Shown: one piece after another, positions 31,193-42,039 of the stretch | Layout of the letters: every line of letters begins with the position of its first letter | Numbering within the stretch: the first letter of the stretch is position 1 | Source of the DNA: Bondarzewia mesenterica | Taxonomy: Eukaryota; Basidiomycota; Agaricomycetes; Russulales; Bondarzewiaceae | Assembly (NCBI GenBank): GCA_004802705.1 | Contig: SGPL01000011.1 | Coordinates: 7,874 to 71,873, forward strand | Length of the DNA stretch: 64,000 nucleotides | Reading direction: 5' to 3' | Notes under the pieces: generated by a model | Told to the model about the DNA's origin: nothing | Databases searched by the model: none | The model's input: only the letters and a program-made list of their open reading frames with translations | Translations under genes and position numbers: made by a program

Positions 31193-32086
31193 TCAGGGCA
31201 GCGGGAGAGAGGGAAGGGAACGTACGGATTGGATGGCGAGCATCTTGTCGTCCTCCTGCAGCTCGTTGAAGATCTCCTTGAGGAGGGATTCGTTTATGAT
31301 GCTGAGGTTGAAGCCTCTTTTCTGTGAGAGGGCGTCGTGCCATTGGCGACGGACGNGGGCCTGATAGTGGACGAGCGCNCGCGGGCCGAAGGGGACGCGG
31401 CCGCGGTAGGGGTGGGATCCAAGCCGAAGGAAGAAGTGCATGTTCCATTCGACGTATTGCGCGGGCCACTGAAGGGCGGATATATGTTGGAAGAAGATGG
31501 GNCTGGCGAGCTCGACCTGCTCCCAGGAGAGGGCGGCATCTTTGATGACGTGTCTGGATGCCGTTGAGGTTGAGGTCTTCAGGGTGAGTCTGTCCCCGTC
31601 TTCGGCAATGGCGTAGGTGTTGTCGGAGGAGTCGTTCGAGTAGAGGGCGGTTTCGCGGCAGCCATCTGGTGTGAAGTAGTAAAGTTCGACGTACTCGTAC
31701 TTACGGAGCTTCTCGAGGGCGTAGTTGGAGGGCCTCGGGACGAGGTAGTCGTCGACCATGAGGCTTTCGCTGGCCTTGCCGAAACGTTCGTGGATTTTGT
31801 CTAGTTCTGTCAATCTATCTTGCTCGCTCTGAAGCGCTACCTGGCGAAGCCTTTCAGTTTNGTCGCGTTGCGCTTGCTCTCGCTCTTCTTGGGCGAGCTG
31901 TTGTTGAGCGTTGTAGGCGTCGACGCGGGCGGTGTGCTCNAGGGCCCAGCTGTCGNGGAGGCGTTGGGCTATGGAGTCGTGGGTGCTGTTGGGGATCGCG
32001 TTGATGAGCTCCTGGCGGAGGGGGAGATAGTGGTCGGAGGCGAAATCGGGAACGATCTCGAGGTCCGGGTTTGGCAGTTGCGGCAT
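31193..32086 (-). CDS. Gag-like protein of the retroelement
   Basis: About 297 residues starting MPQLPNPDLEIVPDFASDHY at 32086. A Gln/Glu/Arg-rich coiled coil (AQQQLAQEEREQAQRD, ERLRQVALQSEQDRL) is followed by a globular C-terminal half with WEQVELA, FFQHISALQWPAQYVEWN and MHFFLRLGSHPYRG. No zinc knuckle is visible in this ORF. Its position directly upstream of RT in the same orientation, and the coiled-coil first half, support a structural (gag-equivalent) role; the sequence itself is not one I can match to a named family. The frame is open throughout, unlike RT and recombinase. Confidence 0.6.
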   Translation of the reverse strand: MPQLPNPDLEIVPDFASDHYLPLRQELINAIPNSTHDSIAQRLXDSWAXEHTARVDAYNAQQQLAQEEREQAQRDXTERLRQVALQSEQDRLTELDKIHERFGKASESLMVDDYLVPRPSNYALEKLRKYEYVELYYFTPDGCRETALYSNDSSDNTYAIAEDGDRLTLKTSTSTASRHVIKDAALSWEQVELAXPIFFQHISALQWPAQYVEWNMHFFLRLGSHPYRGRVPFGPXALVHYQAXVRRQWHDALSQKRGFNLSIINESLLKEIFNELQEDDKMLAIQSVRSLPSLPLP

Positions 32087-32344
32087 GTCGGAATGTGTGA
32101 GAGAGGAGGTATGAAGAGGAAAGAGAAGGCAAAAGAGAGAAAATGACTTGAGTGCAGCTAGAACTCAAGTGTGTGTGCGAGGAGCGAGTGAGGTGGCAAG
32201 AGACAAGAAANGATGAGCCACGCCACTCGCTTANNCAAAGACTATACTCTACTGAGACGCTNGTTCCTCGCTTCNACGTAGAGCGCCGAACTTTGACATC
32301 AGCTGGGGACTTGCCAAGTCCGTGAAAGCCCACCACAAGTCTAT

Positions 32345-32380
32345 CGGACTTCTACAAGTTCCCGGACTTCTACAAGTTCC
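32345..32380. repeat. 18-bp tandem repeat, two perfect copies plus a partial third
   Basis: The unit CGGACTTCTACAAGTTCC occurs at 32345-32362 and again at 32363-32380, followed by a diverged partial copy starting GGACTTCTTGCAAG. It lies just left of the large inverted repeat and upstream of the gag-like ORF. Each unit contains an imperfect dyad (GACTT...AAGTTC). Confidence 0.8.
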
Positions 32381-32415
32381 TGGACTTCTTGCAAGGCATC
32401 TGGATTTTCCACAAT

Positions 32416-32706
32416 GCCAGTTAATTGAGAGTAATTTAGCGAAATTGAATAAATAAATAGCCATTTAGTGATATTCTTACTAACAGCAGTTAAGTAATGG
32501 GCTAATTACACGCTACTAAAAGTAGTAGGCCAAGAAAATCAACGTTATGATAATTGCCAGGTGAGAGATTCGAACCTGCGACCTCAGCAAACTACGAACA
32601 CATCACGCACCCTTAACCACTGGGCCAACTGGCTCATAATATAATCGGCAGATTATAAATTATGTACCTATGTACAATTTTCGACTTGTAACTTTTTTTT
32701 TTTTTT
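32416..32706 (-). repeat. Left arm of a large inverted repeat with a tRNA-like promoter
   Basis: This segment is the near-perfect reverse complement of 32884-33169 (differences of only a few percent by eye), with a spacer of about 177 nt. Read on the - strand it starts with an A-run, then AAGTTACAAGTCG and GTACATAGGTACATAA, a tRNA-like block, and an A/T-rich body ending near CAATTAACTGG. Confidence 0.9.
32556..32636 (-). other. tRNA-like sequence (A box and B box), left arm
   Basis: Read on the - strand: GAGCCAGTTGGCCCAGTGG gives a good A box (TGGCCCAGTGG), and GCAGGTTCGAATCTC gives a good B box (GGTTCGAATCT). Ends GCCAG and CTGGC can pair as an acceptor stem, and GCCC/GGGT as a D stem. The T stem and anticodon stem do not close properly, so this is a degenerate tRNA or tRNA-derived promoter, not a functional tRNA. 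Confidence 0.65.
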
Positions 32707-32883
32707 GACTAGGTGTGGGGTGGATTTATATCTACTCCAAGTGCACTCAACAGGTTATAGCTGTAACCTCGTAGATTATATATTTAAAATCTTCTCATTA
32801 GTACCTTTCTGTGATATGAGATATATCATATCTTTGTGTATGGACACTGTCCAAAAAAAAAAATCTTTACCTCACTTGAGTCC
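32707..32883. other. Spacer (loop) of the inverted repeat
   Basis: About 177 nt between the arms, A/T-rich, containing two additional A-runs (about 32852-32862 and 32884). No ORF of note. If the arms pair, this forms the loop. Confidence 0.6.
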
Positions 32884-33169
32884 AAAAAAAAAGTTACAAA
32901 GTCGAAAATTGTACATAGGTACATAATTTATAATCTGCCAACTATATTATGAGCCAGTTGGCCCAGTGGTTAAGAGTGCGTGATGTGTTCGTAGTTTGCT
33001 GAGGTCGCAGGTTCAAATCTCTCACCTGGCAATTATCATAATGTTGATTTTTTTGGCCTACTACTTTTAGTAGCATGTAATTAGCCCATTACTTAACTGC
33101 CGTTAGCAAGAATATCACTAAATGGCTATTTATTTATTCAATTTCGCTAAATTATTCTTAATTAACTGA
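32884..33169 (+). repeat. Right arm of the inverted repeat
   Basis: Mirror of 32416-32706. It begins with an A-run and AAGTTACAAAGTCG and ends near TTAATTAACTGATGG. A one-base length change (CAAGTCG against CAAAGTCG), a few transitions, and a short difference in the segment just before the tRNA-like block separate the arms, so they are old enough to have diverged slightly. Confidence 0.9.
32950..33032 (+). other. tRNA-like sequence (A box and B box), right arm
   Basis: Same tRNA-like block on the + strand. A box TGGCCCAGTGG is intact; the D-stem partner is GAGT here instead of GGGT, and the B box is GGTTCAAATCT, one transition from the left copy. The right copy is thus the more decayed one. 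Confidence 0.62.
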
Positions 33170-34209
33170 TGGAGGTCTTTCTAGGAGTATAGAAAGACAA
33201 TAAAAAGGACAACAAAAAGGATGGCGGAAAATGGGTCTTGGTGGACTTGGAGGCCGTACTTCCCCGACTTCTTGATATACACCTGCCTCGAGCAACTTGC
33301 AGCAAGTCCCGGACTTCCGCGCCTTCTGTGACTTGAGACGGCTGTATAAGTCAGCCAAGTTCCGAAAAGTATATATGACCTTTTCCTGATGCAATGAAAT
33401 GACGAGATAATTTGTGAAAACTTTCCGAAGCCATCCATAGCTATGGATCCCTTACTAACTCATTCTGACTAGGGATCACAAGGTCCTCAATGTATGGTCT
33501 TTCAAAATATGATAGGATGCAATCTATAATTACTTCGTGAAATTTGACTTAGATTCTGGTAAGTATACATGCTTCTGTCTTGAGACATTGTAATCTATTC
33601 GTTGTCCGGAAAAATGTGGTCAACGACCACTTTCCGGAGTATCCCTCATCAAGCGTTGCGATAGATTTTTTTCGCGCGTTTGCTGATGATATAAGAACAA
33701 CTCACGACGGTTCGTCTCGAATTTCCTTTGCGCGAGTCACGATTCCCGTTTAGGGAATCGTCCTTTTGCTCAACACATGGGCCATTGATTTCCCAATGGA
33801 ACGCGTTTCGTTGTCCGCGACAACTTTGTAAGACAGATGCACAGCATTTTTGCAACAGTGAGACTGCCCGCGTTGTACTTGTCTTCCGTTCGGATTGCTC
33901 TAGTTAAAGAAAACCTTCGCCAAACCTCGAGCTGCGGTGAGTGCCCTTGTATTCCGGTCCGCTAGAAAATCACTGCCATATCAAAGACTGCTGGCAGCTC
34001 CCAAGAATACAGCCTGTCTTTGAGAGTGAGTTTTTAACCCTCCCACAGTTTCCTGTTGATACTGTATCTCTTCCGCATCAGGCCTTATCTCTTTTCTTTT
34101 CTTTTAGAGGAAGGCGTGTTCGCGCCATGCGGATACTGTGTCAGTCTTACGAGCACTCGTGTCTGACCGGGCCATTCTCTCTCTGCCACCTCCAACACAA
34201 CCTCCCACT
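33170..34209. other. Region between inverted repeat and the NACHT gene
   Basis: About 1 kb. 33,230-33,340 carries several GGACTT/AAGTCC words related to the tandem repeat left of the inverted repeat. The rest looks like unique A/T-balanced sequence and should contain the promoter of the NACHT-WD40 gene. No gene recognised. Confidence 0.4.
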
Positions 34210-37200
34210 ACACTTTGAGCTCTGATACAAGTGGAATTCGAGTTGAGCCCGATCAAGAGACCGCCGTGTAGGTGTTTCGATTCGATGGTCTTTGTCGTTT
34301 CATTTACCTTATGTGCTTGATGGGACGTCCAGACAAGAACATGAGGCCAGGGATATCCAGCTGAAAGTTACGGGTAAGAACTTCCATTTTCATTTTTATT
34401 GTCATCACACTCAATCCCTCGTACTCCGCTAGTTCAAGAGGTCCATGGGATCCCTCAAGTCAACGTATTAGGATTCATCAAGGAACGCAAGGTCTATGCG
34501 GCATTGATAGTGGGTGGACAGAGGCAAGAGACCGACGTGGTCAAGGTGTACGGAGGTACCGTTCAGTGGAGCAGAAGGTTTGATTTGTGAGTTCGATTTT
34601 CTCTTTCGCTTCGCTTGTAACTCGGTCGACGAACGTATTGACTAGTGACACGCGGACACCATTTGGCCTTGAGTTCCGACTCTATGGTCAGCACATGATC
34701 TGGAAGCATAAGTTTTTAGGCGGGTTCAAGGTCAAAATAAAAGATTTGCCAGATCCTCCAGGTATTTCAATCTCACATGCTGGCGAGATCCAGGCCTCCA
34801 CTGACTTTTAATCTGTCAGATATCAGTCGAAATCTGACCATACTCGATGCGAGAGGACAGCCGCGAGAACGATCGATTCGAGCCACTTTGCGGCTAACAG
34901 CAGAGCCCGACTACAACCGGGCCCAGAGAGTCATGGGAGAAGTAACACAGAAAGTTGTGGAGATGCAAACCGTGTCAGGCGCTGTGGATAAAGTGGCTTC
35001 GGGGACTCTTGCAGCAGGGGCGTTGTCGAATGATGCGGCTGATGTTTTCAATGCATGGTCTCCTCTGCTCGATAAGCTGGGGGCTTTCGTGAGTTTAGTG
35101 GATACGATTTCCGAGGTGCCCTGAGCTTGCTCTGCGAGAATGAGAACATCTCTGATGTATCGTCTTGCAGATCCATCCGTATGCCAAGATGGCTTGGACC
35201 GTGCTATCCGCGATTCCTAAGGTTCGTCGTTCAGAGCCCGAAATGGGGAGTTAATGTCTGACTTTTCGCGATGACAACGGAATGGCAGGCCATTCTGAAA
35301 CAGAAAGAACTCGATCAACGGATAACCGGACTGCTGGAAACGTTGCACGAAGTACTCGACCTCATGAATGAGGCAAAAGACCTTGGAAAGGTCGAGTCGC
35401 ACAAGCAAATCCTCGCCCGTGTCTCAGCAGACTTTGGAGTGTGGTTATTTCATTCGCAGCTACGCCAATGACGAAAACTTTTGTGCGTGACTGTCCGAGC
35501 AGCTCGTCTTGCTAGATATCTGATTTTTGTTCTCAACAGGGAAGAGGACAGGGAAGAACGTGGTGTCAAGCGCGGATAGTACTATCGAGCAGTACAAAAT
35601 GATAATCATCCAACTCCGTTCGCAGTTGCAGGAATCGGCAGTTCTCCACGCCAATGTCACGGTCTTACATGTGGAGAGTATGGTGTGCGAGATATCTGAA
35701 AATTTGAGAGGCCTTGGTTTGTCCCTTCATCATTTATCAGTTGGAACATCGCTAAACTGGCTCCACTACCATCTCTAACAGCATCAGACTTTGATCTGCG
35801 AGAAATCCCTTGCGCGGAAGGCGCTTGCTTTGCAAACGGAAAGATTTGTCTTGCTGGTACTCGGGAAGAAATTTGGGAAGAGATCGAATGCTGGATCAAC
35901 ATCAATGCGATGTTCCTCGTGTGTGCTTGCTCTCTGGGGCGGCAGGCACGGGCAAGTCCTCCATCGCTTACACTATTGCGCACCGATTTGGTGTCTTGGG
36001 TCGACTGGGTTCATCTTTCTGTTTTGATCGGGGATGTCAAAGGGATCGCGGCGCCGCCACCCTTTTCAGGACCCTGGCACGCAATTTGGCGGATTATAAT
36101 TCCCAATTCAGGGAGGCGTTCGGTCAAGTCCTTCATAACAACGTTTCATTGTGCAAAACCGAGGCCCCAGAGGATCAATTCGAGAATTTCATCAGAATTT
36201 CTTGCGAGAAGCTGTTGATTTCAGGCCCAATTGTTGTTGTCACTGACGCGCTGGACGAGAGTGGTGATCCTAAAGTCCGGAAAGAGATGCTGACGATCCT
36301 CGCTAAAGGCCTCCCCAAGTTACCCCCTAACTTTCATATCTTCGTTACGGCGCGCCCCGAAAACGACATTTGCGAACTATTTCATCGCAACGATCGGGTG
36401 CTCGTCAAGAATATGACGGACATCGAAGCATCGTCCACGACTCGAGACATCCAGAGGTACATTCGACGCCGGCTGTATGAGGAGGGGCGTTTTATGCAAG
36501 GCTTCTCAGAGAGCCATTGTGACCGATTGGCCGAGTTGTCTGAAGGGCTGTTTCAATGGGCATTCGTAGCTTGTGCCTATGTCGAGGGACTCGACGGACA
36601 GGCTGGTCGGACGACTTCCGAACGCTTGAAAGACTTCTCAGAATCACGGACGTCGCGGGCTGACCTACTGGACGGTCTGTACTTGAATGTGCTGAAATCA
36701 ATCTTCAACATGAAGAGAGCGGATGTCAGGGCCAGGTTTGGATCTGTCATGGGACAAATCCTGGCAGCCTTTGAACCTCTTTCAATGGGCGCTCTGGTCG
36801 TTCTTCGAAGCACCATCGATCCTGGCAATATTGATGTCCATGGTTCAGTGAGATCCATTGTGCAGTACATGGGCTCTCTTCTCAGCGGCGCCACTGGCGA
36901 CGATCACTCCGTCACGATTCAGCCTCTTCAAACTTCGTTTCGCGATTTTCTGACTGATCCCTCGCGTGGAGGTGATTTCTACGTCGACGAATCGCAGCCG
37001 CATTCGCAATTGGCGCTTGCTTCTTTGCGTGTCATGAACCGTGACCTTCGATTCAATATCTGCCAATTGGAGACCTCGCATTTGCGCAACGCGGACATCC
37101 CTGGTCTAGCGGAGCGAGTCACAAACGCGATATCGTCTCCTCTGTCTTATTCATGCCGCTTTTGGGCAACTCATCTCAACCAGACACGGTTCGATGCAAT

Positions 37201-38466
37201 CATCCTCACGGAGATTGGGGACTTCCTCCGCGAAAAAATCCTCTTCTGGTTCGAGGTATTCAGTCAACCTCAAGCCCGAGGTAGGTCATAGAAAGTCATT
37301 TGCCAAAGTCCTCACACACATTCTGTTCCAGCCGAAAACATGGGAGGATGAGATTTTACGGGACGCTCAAAATTTGGTTCACTGTTATGGAAGGCTATTC
37401 TCACAGTCTGCCCCCCATCTCTATCTATCAGCACTCCCGTTCTTGCCCCAAACATCTGTCATATATGATTATTTTGCGTCGTCGTTCAGTGGTATACCAC
37501 GCGTGACAGACGGTCGGAGCCTGACGTGACCAGTGCTGCAAAACGCCCTGAGAGGACACACAGATTGTGTCTGGTCTCGCATACTCGCCGGACGGGAAAC
37601 ACATCGCGTCGGGCTCACGTGACAAGACTATCTGGATTTGGGATGCAGAGACGGGCGCACCACTTGGTGAACCACTGGTGGGGCACACACTTCCTGTCAA
37701 TTCTGTTGCATACTCGCCAGACGGGAAACACATTGTGTCGGGCTCGTATGATAACACTATCCGGATCTGGGATGCAGAGACAGGCGCGGCGATCGGTGAA
37801 CCACTAGTGGAGCATATAGATACGGTCAAATCTGTCACATATNCGCCGGACGGGAAACGCATTGCGTCGGGCTCGTATGACAAGACTATCCGGATCTGGG
37901 ATGCAGAGATAACTGCAGCTNTTGAGGAGTACAAACAAAAATCGTCTCTTCCGATCGACGCGAAGGGTGCAACATCCTTCACAGGCGATACGGATATATT
38001 TCAGTCGGACTCCAATGCCCTTCATGGAGATTCAAATAATACGGTCCATTCTAGTAGCTCTGGCGAGGAAGCCGTTCCTTGCCCTCCTACCATTGTCTCA
38101 TCAGCTCACTGTCGTCCTTCTGTTTTGTTTTCATCCCGTCCGGACCATGCTTTAAGAAGTGCCAACCTGTCCAAATTCCTCGTCAATCACTTGCATCCTT
38201 CTCTCAATTCGGTTCATCTCATAGTGTCGGACGACGGTTGGCTGGTAGGCCCTCAGTCAGAATATTTCCTCTGGATTCCCGAAGAACATCGGGAGAAGTT
38301 GTGGTGGCCAAGAACCAAAATTATCATTCCTGTTCGCTCCGATTTCATCACGCTTGATTTGAGTAGCTATAATCTCACGATTTGGTTAGGGCGTGCATCC
38401 TCACCCTCGGCATGCTGGCGCTCTGATGTGCCTCAGCTGCAGCATGACGATGCTCATGGTATGTGA
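34210..38466 (+). pseudogene. C2-NACHT-WD40 STAND (NLR-like) gene, multiply disrupted
   Basis: Domain order is clear: an N-terminal C2-like domain (VHGIPQVNVLGFIKERKVYAA, with KVKIKDLPDPPG); a helical region (QRITGLLETLHEVLDLMNEA, SSADSTIEQYKMIIIQLRSQ); NACHT (P-loop LSGAAGTGKSSIAYTIA near 35930, Walker B VVVTDALDES near 36235, FVTARPE); then WD40 repeats and a tail with DDGWLVGPQSEYFLWIPEEH. Such genes act as fungal nonself or heterokaryon-incompatibility receptors. Frame breaks are seen near 34219 (before SSDTSGIRVEPD), 35430 (before TLECGYFI), 35905 (before DVPRVCLLSG) and 37574 (after RGHTDCV), plus a TGA at 37527-37529 where Trp is usual. No intron explains these. Some may be sequence errors, but five in one gene favours decay. 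Confidence 0.8.
37567..37920 (+). repeat. Near-identical WD40 coding repeats
   Basis: Three WD40 units of 43 codons (period 129 nt), starting AYSPDGKHIASGS, AYSPDGKHIVSGS and TYxPDGKRIASGS. Each ends WDAETGA or WDAEITA, and they are almost identical at DNA level. Proteins of this type usually carry seven to fourteen units; only about three are seen, so the array was contracted or collapsed in assembly. Confidence 0.85.
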
Positions 38467-39184
38467 CTCTGCCGATAACTTGAATAGATGCCGTGAATTT
38501 GGTATACGTGTTCCATTTACAGTGCAGCACGATGACTCGGAGGTTTACAAGCTAGGGGGAAAGGTTCCTGATATACTTGCATAGTTTAACCAGAGTCCAC
38601 TCGGCGCCGTATGGTGATCTATTCCGATGTGACCGAAAGGGATTCCGAGTCGTACAGAAAAGCTCGTCGTCTGGGAACAAAATAGGAGGTCGTAAGAAGT
38701 GAGTCAATGTCTAGTCTCCCCGAGGCAGAGTAGCCGCTCATCAACCTTCGTGTCTCAGGATCCTCCTGTCTGACGTCAGGTCGGAACTTGAGGGAGATGC
38801 GCAAAGGGCCGAGAGGAAGACGAAAGCGATTTCGATGGGGGTTGGCATACACAGAATACGTGTCTACTCGAATACAGTATGTACATTAGCCCATGAAAAT
38901 CATTGCGGTTTAATGAAACAATTCACAAGGATCCGCCATTCAAATTTCCTTTACGCAAGGAAGTAGATATAAGCATAAATAGACGTGTTACATATTTGGT
39001 GAGTCGATGGCGGCGCCCTGAATAACTGATCGGGCGAGAGAAAAACTCGCGCGACAAGTCAGAACATGCCTTCCATCTACCTAGGCAATGAGGAAGGGTT
39101 ACTACCTTGACCATGTAAAAAACTTCATCAAAGTGAACAAATGAAATGTACGCATGTATATGTTAACAATAGTGAACTTCAACT
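38467..39184. other. Spacer downstream of the NACHT-WD40 pseudogene
   Basis: About 720 nt with stop codons in all frames and no recognisable domain. Probably 3' flanks of two convergent genes. Confidence 0.45.
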
Positions 39185-40153
39185 TCAAGGTCTGCGAATG
39201 CCGCATTTATTCATCGTGGGCTGCAGATGCAGCGTTGACATGTCGAAGGGTTCTGGATCACCTCCCTGAGGTTCTTCAACTTTTAGATGATCCCCATTGA
39301 ACATAGCGCACATCCTGTCGCGGATACGTTTCGGCGATGGAACGGCGACGAGCTTCGAGAGATCGAACGGATCAAGGCGACCCTCGTCCATTCTCGCTTT
39401 CAAGTCAATGGGATCTGTATACGTTTCAGCCAACAACATCAGTTATAATCGCATGGGAGAGAACTTACCAAGCCTATAGGTTGATCCGTCACGGCAATGA
39501 AGGAAAAGGTAGGATATCCTAGTGAAATCCGAGTAAAAGAACATTGGTGGTGAAGCATCGACCTCATCCTGGAAAATGATACCAATAATTCCACCAAACA
39601 AGCCCTCTTCAACCGAGAAGCCATGTTCAGGGAATTGAATGACTGGCAGGCCGCGGCATGAGACGTGGTAAGGGAAAACACTGCTCTTCAGAGACAGCGT
39701 CCAGCCTTGGAACCGAGCCGCTACAGCGTGTGCAAGCTGATGCAGAATGATGACTATGATGATGAACTGGAGAAGACAGAAGTTCTCGTCGCTCTGAGGT
39801 AGACGGAGAGCGGCAGCGAGACGACCATGAATTGCAATCGTCGTCAGGTCTTTCATCGGGGGCTCCGAACAACCTTGCCACAATCCAGCAGACGAGATAC
39901 TAGGTCGTGGCAACGAGTATTGGAAGAAGGAGAGGAGCGTCGTCAAATCAGAGTCTGAGCTCGAGATGGTCGAGGGGTGTGGCCCCCGCGGATCGTAGTG
40001 CTCCGACTCTATCTCGCCCCAAAATATGGGAAGGAAGGCGGAGAGTACCGTGGGGTGTTTGATTAAAACCTGTTGAACAGCATGGAAGAGAAAGTTGAGA
40101 TGATCCATCGAAGTAGAGGAAACAGTCGAGGACATGGTTGGACACTTGAGCAT
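39185..40153 (-). CDS. Zincin-like protein with degenerate HQLAH motif
   Basis: I do not recognise a named family. Two exons: 40153 to about 39470, then about 39425-39185 after a GTAAGT...ACAG intron. A hydrophobic helix runs straight into the motif (FIIIVIILHQLAHAVAA), followed about 45 residues later by a Glu-bearing motif (SVEEGLFGGIIGI). The layout is that of a gluzincin HExxH...E site, but the catalytic Glu is Gln here (CAG, one base from GAG). The second exon is charged (DPFDLSKLVAV, DPEPFDMSTLHL). It is paralogous to the gene at 42040-43090: both share SFFQY, GRL/RRL and ExxLFGGI in the same order. Predicted inactive as a protease. Confidence 0.65.
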
Positions 40154-42039
40154 CTATGATATACAGTACGTACACTGGTACCAGTAGCTTTAGTATCATG
40201 AATCGTGACACCGGACAATACTTATTTGAAAATTTGACGCCCGGTGCCTCGCGGGCTCAGCTGTAGACTGTCAGCCTGATTTCGCCGTCTACCCTTGTCT
40301 ACCTTGTCTACGTACCCTGGTATAGCTTGCTGACACGTTGAGCTGATCCTTGGATCTGTGTCCGTTTGAACGCCGAATCATCTCCTGGCGCAGTTTTACA
40401 GCTTCGCCCAGCCTACGCAGTACTAGTGTTGCAACTTGCCATCATAGGTGTACCGTGTCCTGCTGTGTGTCCATCATGATGGTACGTACCTGGTACGTAC
40501 AAGCCCTAACGTCCATCTCAGTCCATCTGGCGCATCTTCTAGGCCCACTTTTTTGTGCTGACCTTGATAGAGTGCACATCCATTAGGGCCACGGCTCATT
40601 GAGCCAACTCATCAAAACCAGCATATTTTAAGGTCAGTTCAGAATTGCCAACGTTGTTTCATTCAATTCGTGACAATCTCCTACTAAGTATCAATGGTTG
40701 ACACCCCCGGCGAGTCCCGAGCCACGCCTCCAACCAAAAATCCAGTGAAAATGGTCGGACGTGATGAACATCAACGGCCTAACTTGTGTATCCTTACCAG
40801 ATAGTGCAAAGGGTTCGACGGCCTACTCCTCTACGCCATATCCCAGTGCATAATGATACTTCTTCCAAGTAGAGCAGCTGGGTGTATCCGTCTCTTCTCT
40901 TTCTTCTCATGCCGAGTCGTTATTATCATCAATCAGGTTTGTGATGTTTCGAATCTGGGAGAGGCTAACATCAATCACCGCGCGCCGATTTTCCATTTAC
41001 AGTGAATGTTCTCTGGTCCGCGGTCATTTGAGAGCAAGCATGCTCTTCCCAAGTGACATGGTACGCTGTGGAAGCTATATGATATTAAGTATAATTTCAG
41101 TTCTATAGTTGTGAAGGACATCAGGTTCCATGCATCTGATAGGTATTTTTGGGACTGATCCAGGGCTCGTGTAGAGCGGACGGTTAGCATTCGCCTATGC
41201 TCATCTTGCGCCATGAATGACTTTCAGTTCTATCGAGTGAAGGTTGGAGTGGTGATAGAGAAACAAGGCAGAATATTGTGCACCATTTACAATGCAGGGA
41301 TAAGCTGCGTTATTTCAATATGAATTTCGAGCACTAATGAGCACTAATGTCCGTGGATCAACCTGTGACAGAGGAAAACCCGAGCTCTCGTATCCGCGAG
41401 CTATCCTATCGGTGAGCTGTCCCATCCGCTTCAAGGGGACAAGGCGAACAGTCCAAGCGTTTGGTCCTCAATCCCCAGAACCGTATTGATTTAATTCATA
41501 TGGCATGCGGCAGGTGAACTGAAGTCACAGCCAATCACGCGTGCATCGTGTATTAACCCCGATAATTGTGATGTCATTGAATACAGGTTAGCTGCATGGT
41601 TTGGCTCGCTGCTGCCCCTCCCAAGCGTCACGCATCAAGATCTTGCCGTAACTTCTCTCAATGAAACAGTCCCACAGCACACCGAAAACGACACACAGGA
41701 GTACTTGCTGTTATTTTGGTTTCTCATTCTCAAGCAGGTTTTTACGTAGTTGACTCACCTCAACTCGTATTGATTCGCGTTGACTAGATGATGTATGTTC
41801 CTCACGGAATGAAACCCACAGGAATGCGTGAGTGCTCGCATTCGTCGCGCGCTTTGTTCTGAACTTGGTAAAGTACGATTAGAGTCATAACTTGAACTTC
41901 CCTCGCTTCTCCATCGTCTCCTATCTGACTCTTTCTATCCCTAATATATCTGCAGGTATAAGAGGAGCCTTCAAATCCCCGTGGACTTGAGGTTGTCGCC
42001 ATACTAGTTCCCTTTACCGTCTCCCTCTTCCAACAACCT
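40154..42039. other. Gene-free interval between the two zincin-like genes
   Basis: About 1.9 kb, no ORF with coding character and no repeat recognised. It lies between the 5' ends of two divergent paralogues, so it includes both promoters. Confidence 0.5.

Larger units (their letters stand above)
27310..32086 (-). mobile_element. DIRS/Ngaro-like tyrosine-recombinase retroelement
   Basis: Three coding blocks on the - strand lie in the order expected for DIRS-order retroelements: a gag-like ORF (31193-32086), a reverse transcriptase plus RNase H region (about 28600-31130) and a tyrosine recombinase (27310 to about 28400). There is no aspartic protease or DDE integrase, which separates it from LTR elements. 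Dense single N calls between 28,740 and 30,900 suggest that reads from several diverged copies were merged. Defects (a nonsense codon in the recombinase and a frame change at a G8 run near 29283-29290) imply this copy, as assembled, is not autonomous. Ngaro-type split direct repeats were looked for and not found by eye. Outer borders are therefore minimal coordinates. Confidence 0.8.

Noticed and set aside
27310..32086. Crypton DNA transposon.
   Set aside because: Cryptons have a tyrosine recombinase but no RT or RNase H; both are present here.
32556..33032. Two functional tRNA genes.
   Set aside because: A and B boxes are present but T and anticodon stems do not close and the two copies differ in the D stem. 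Treated as tRNA-like promoters inside a repeat.
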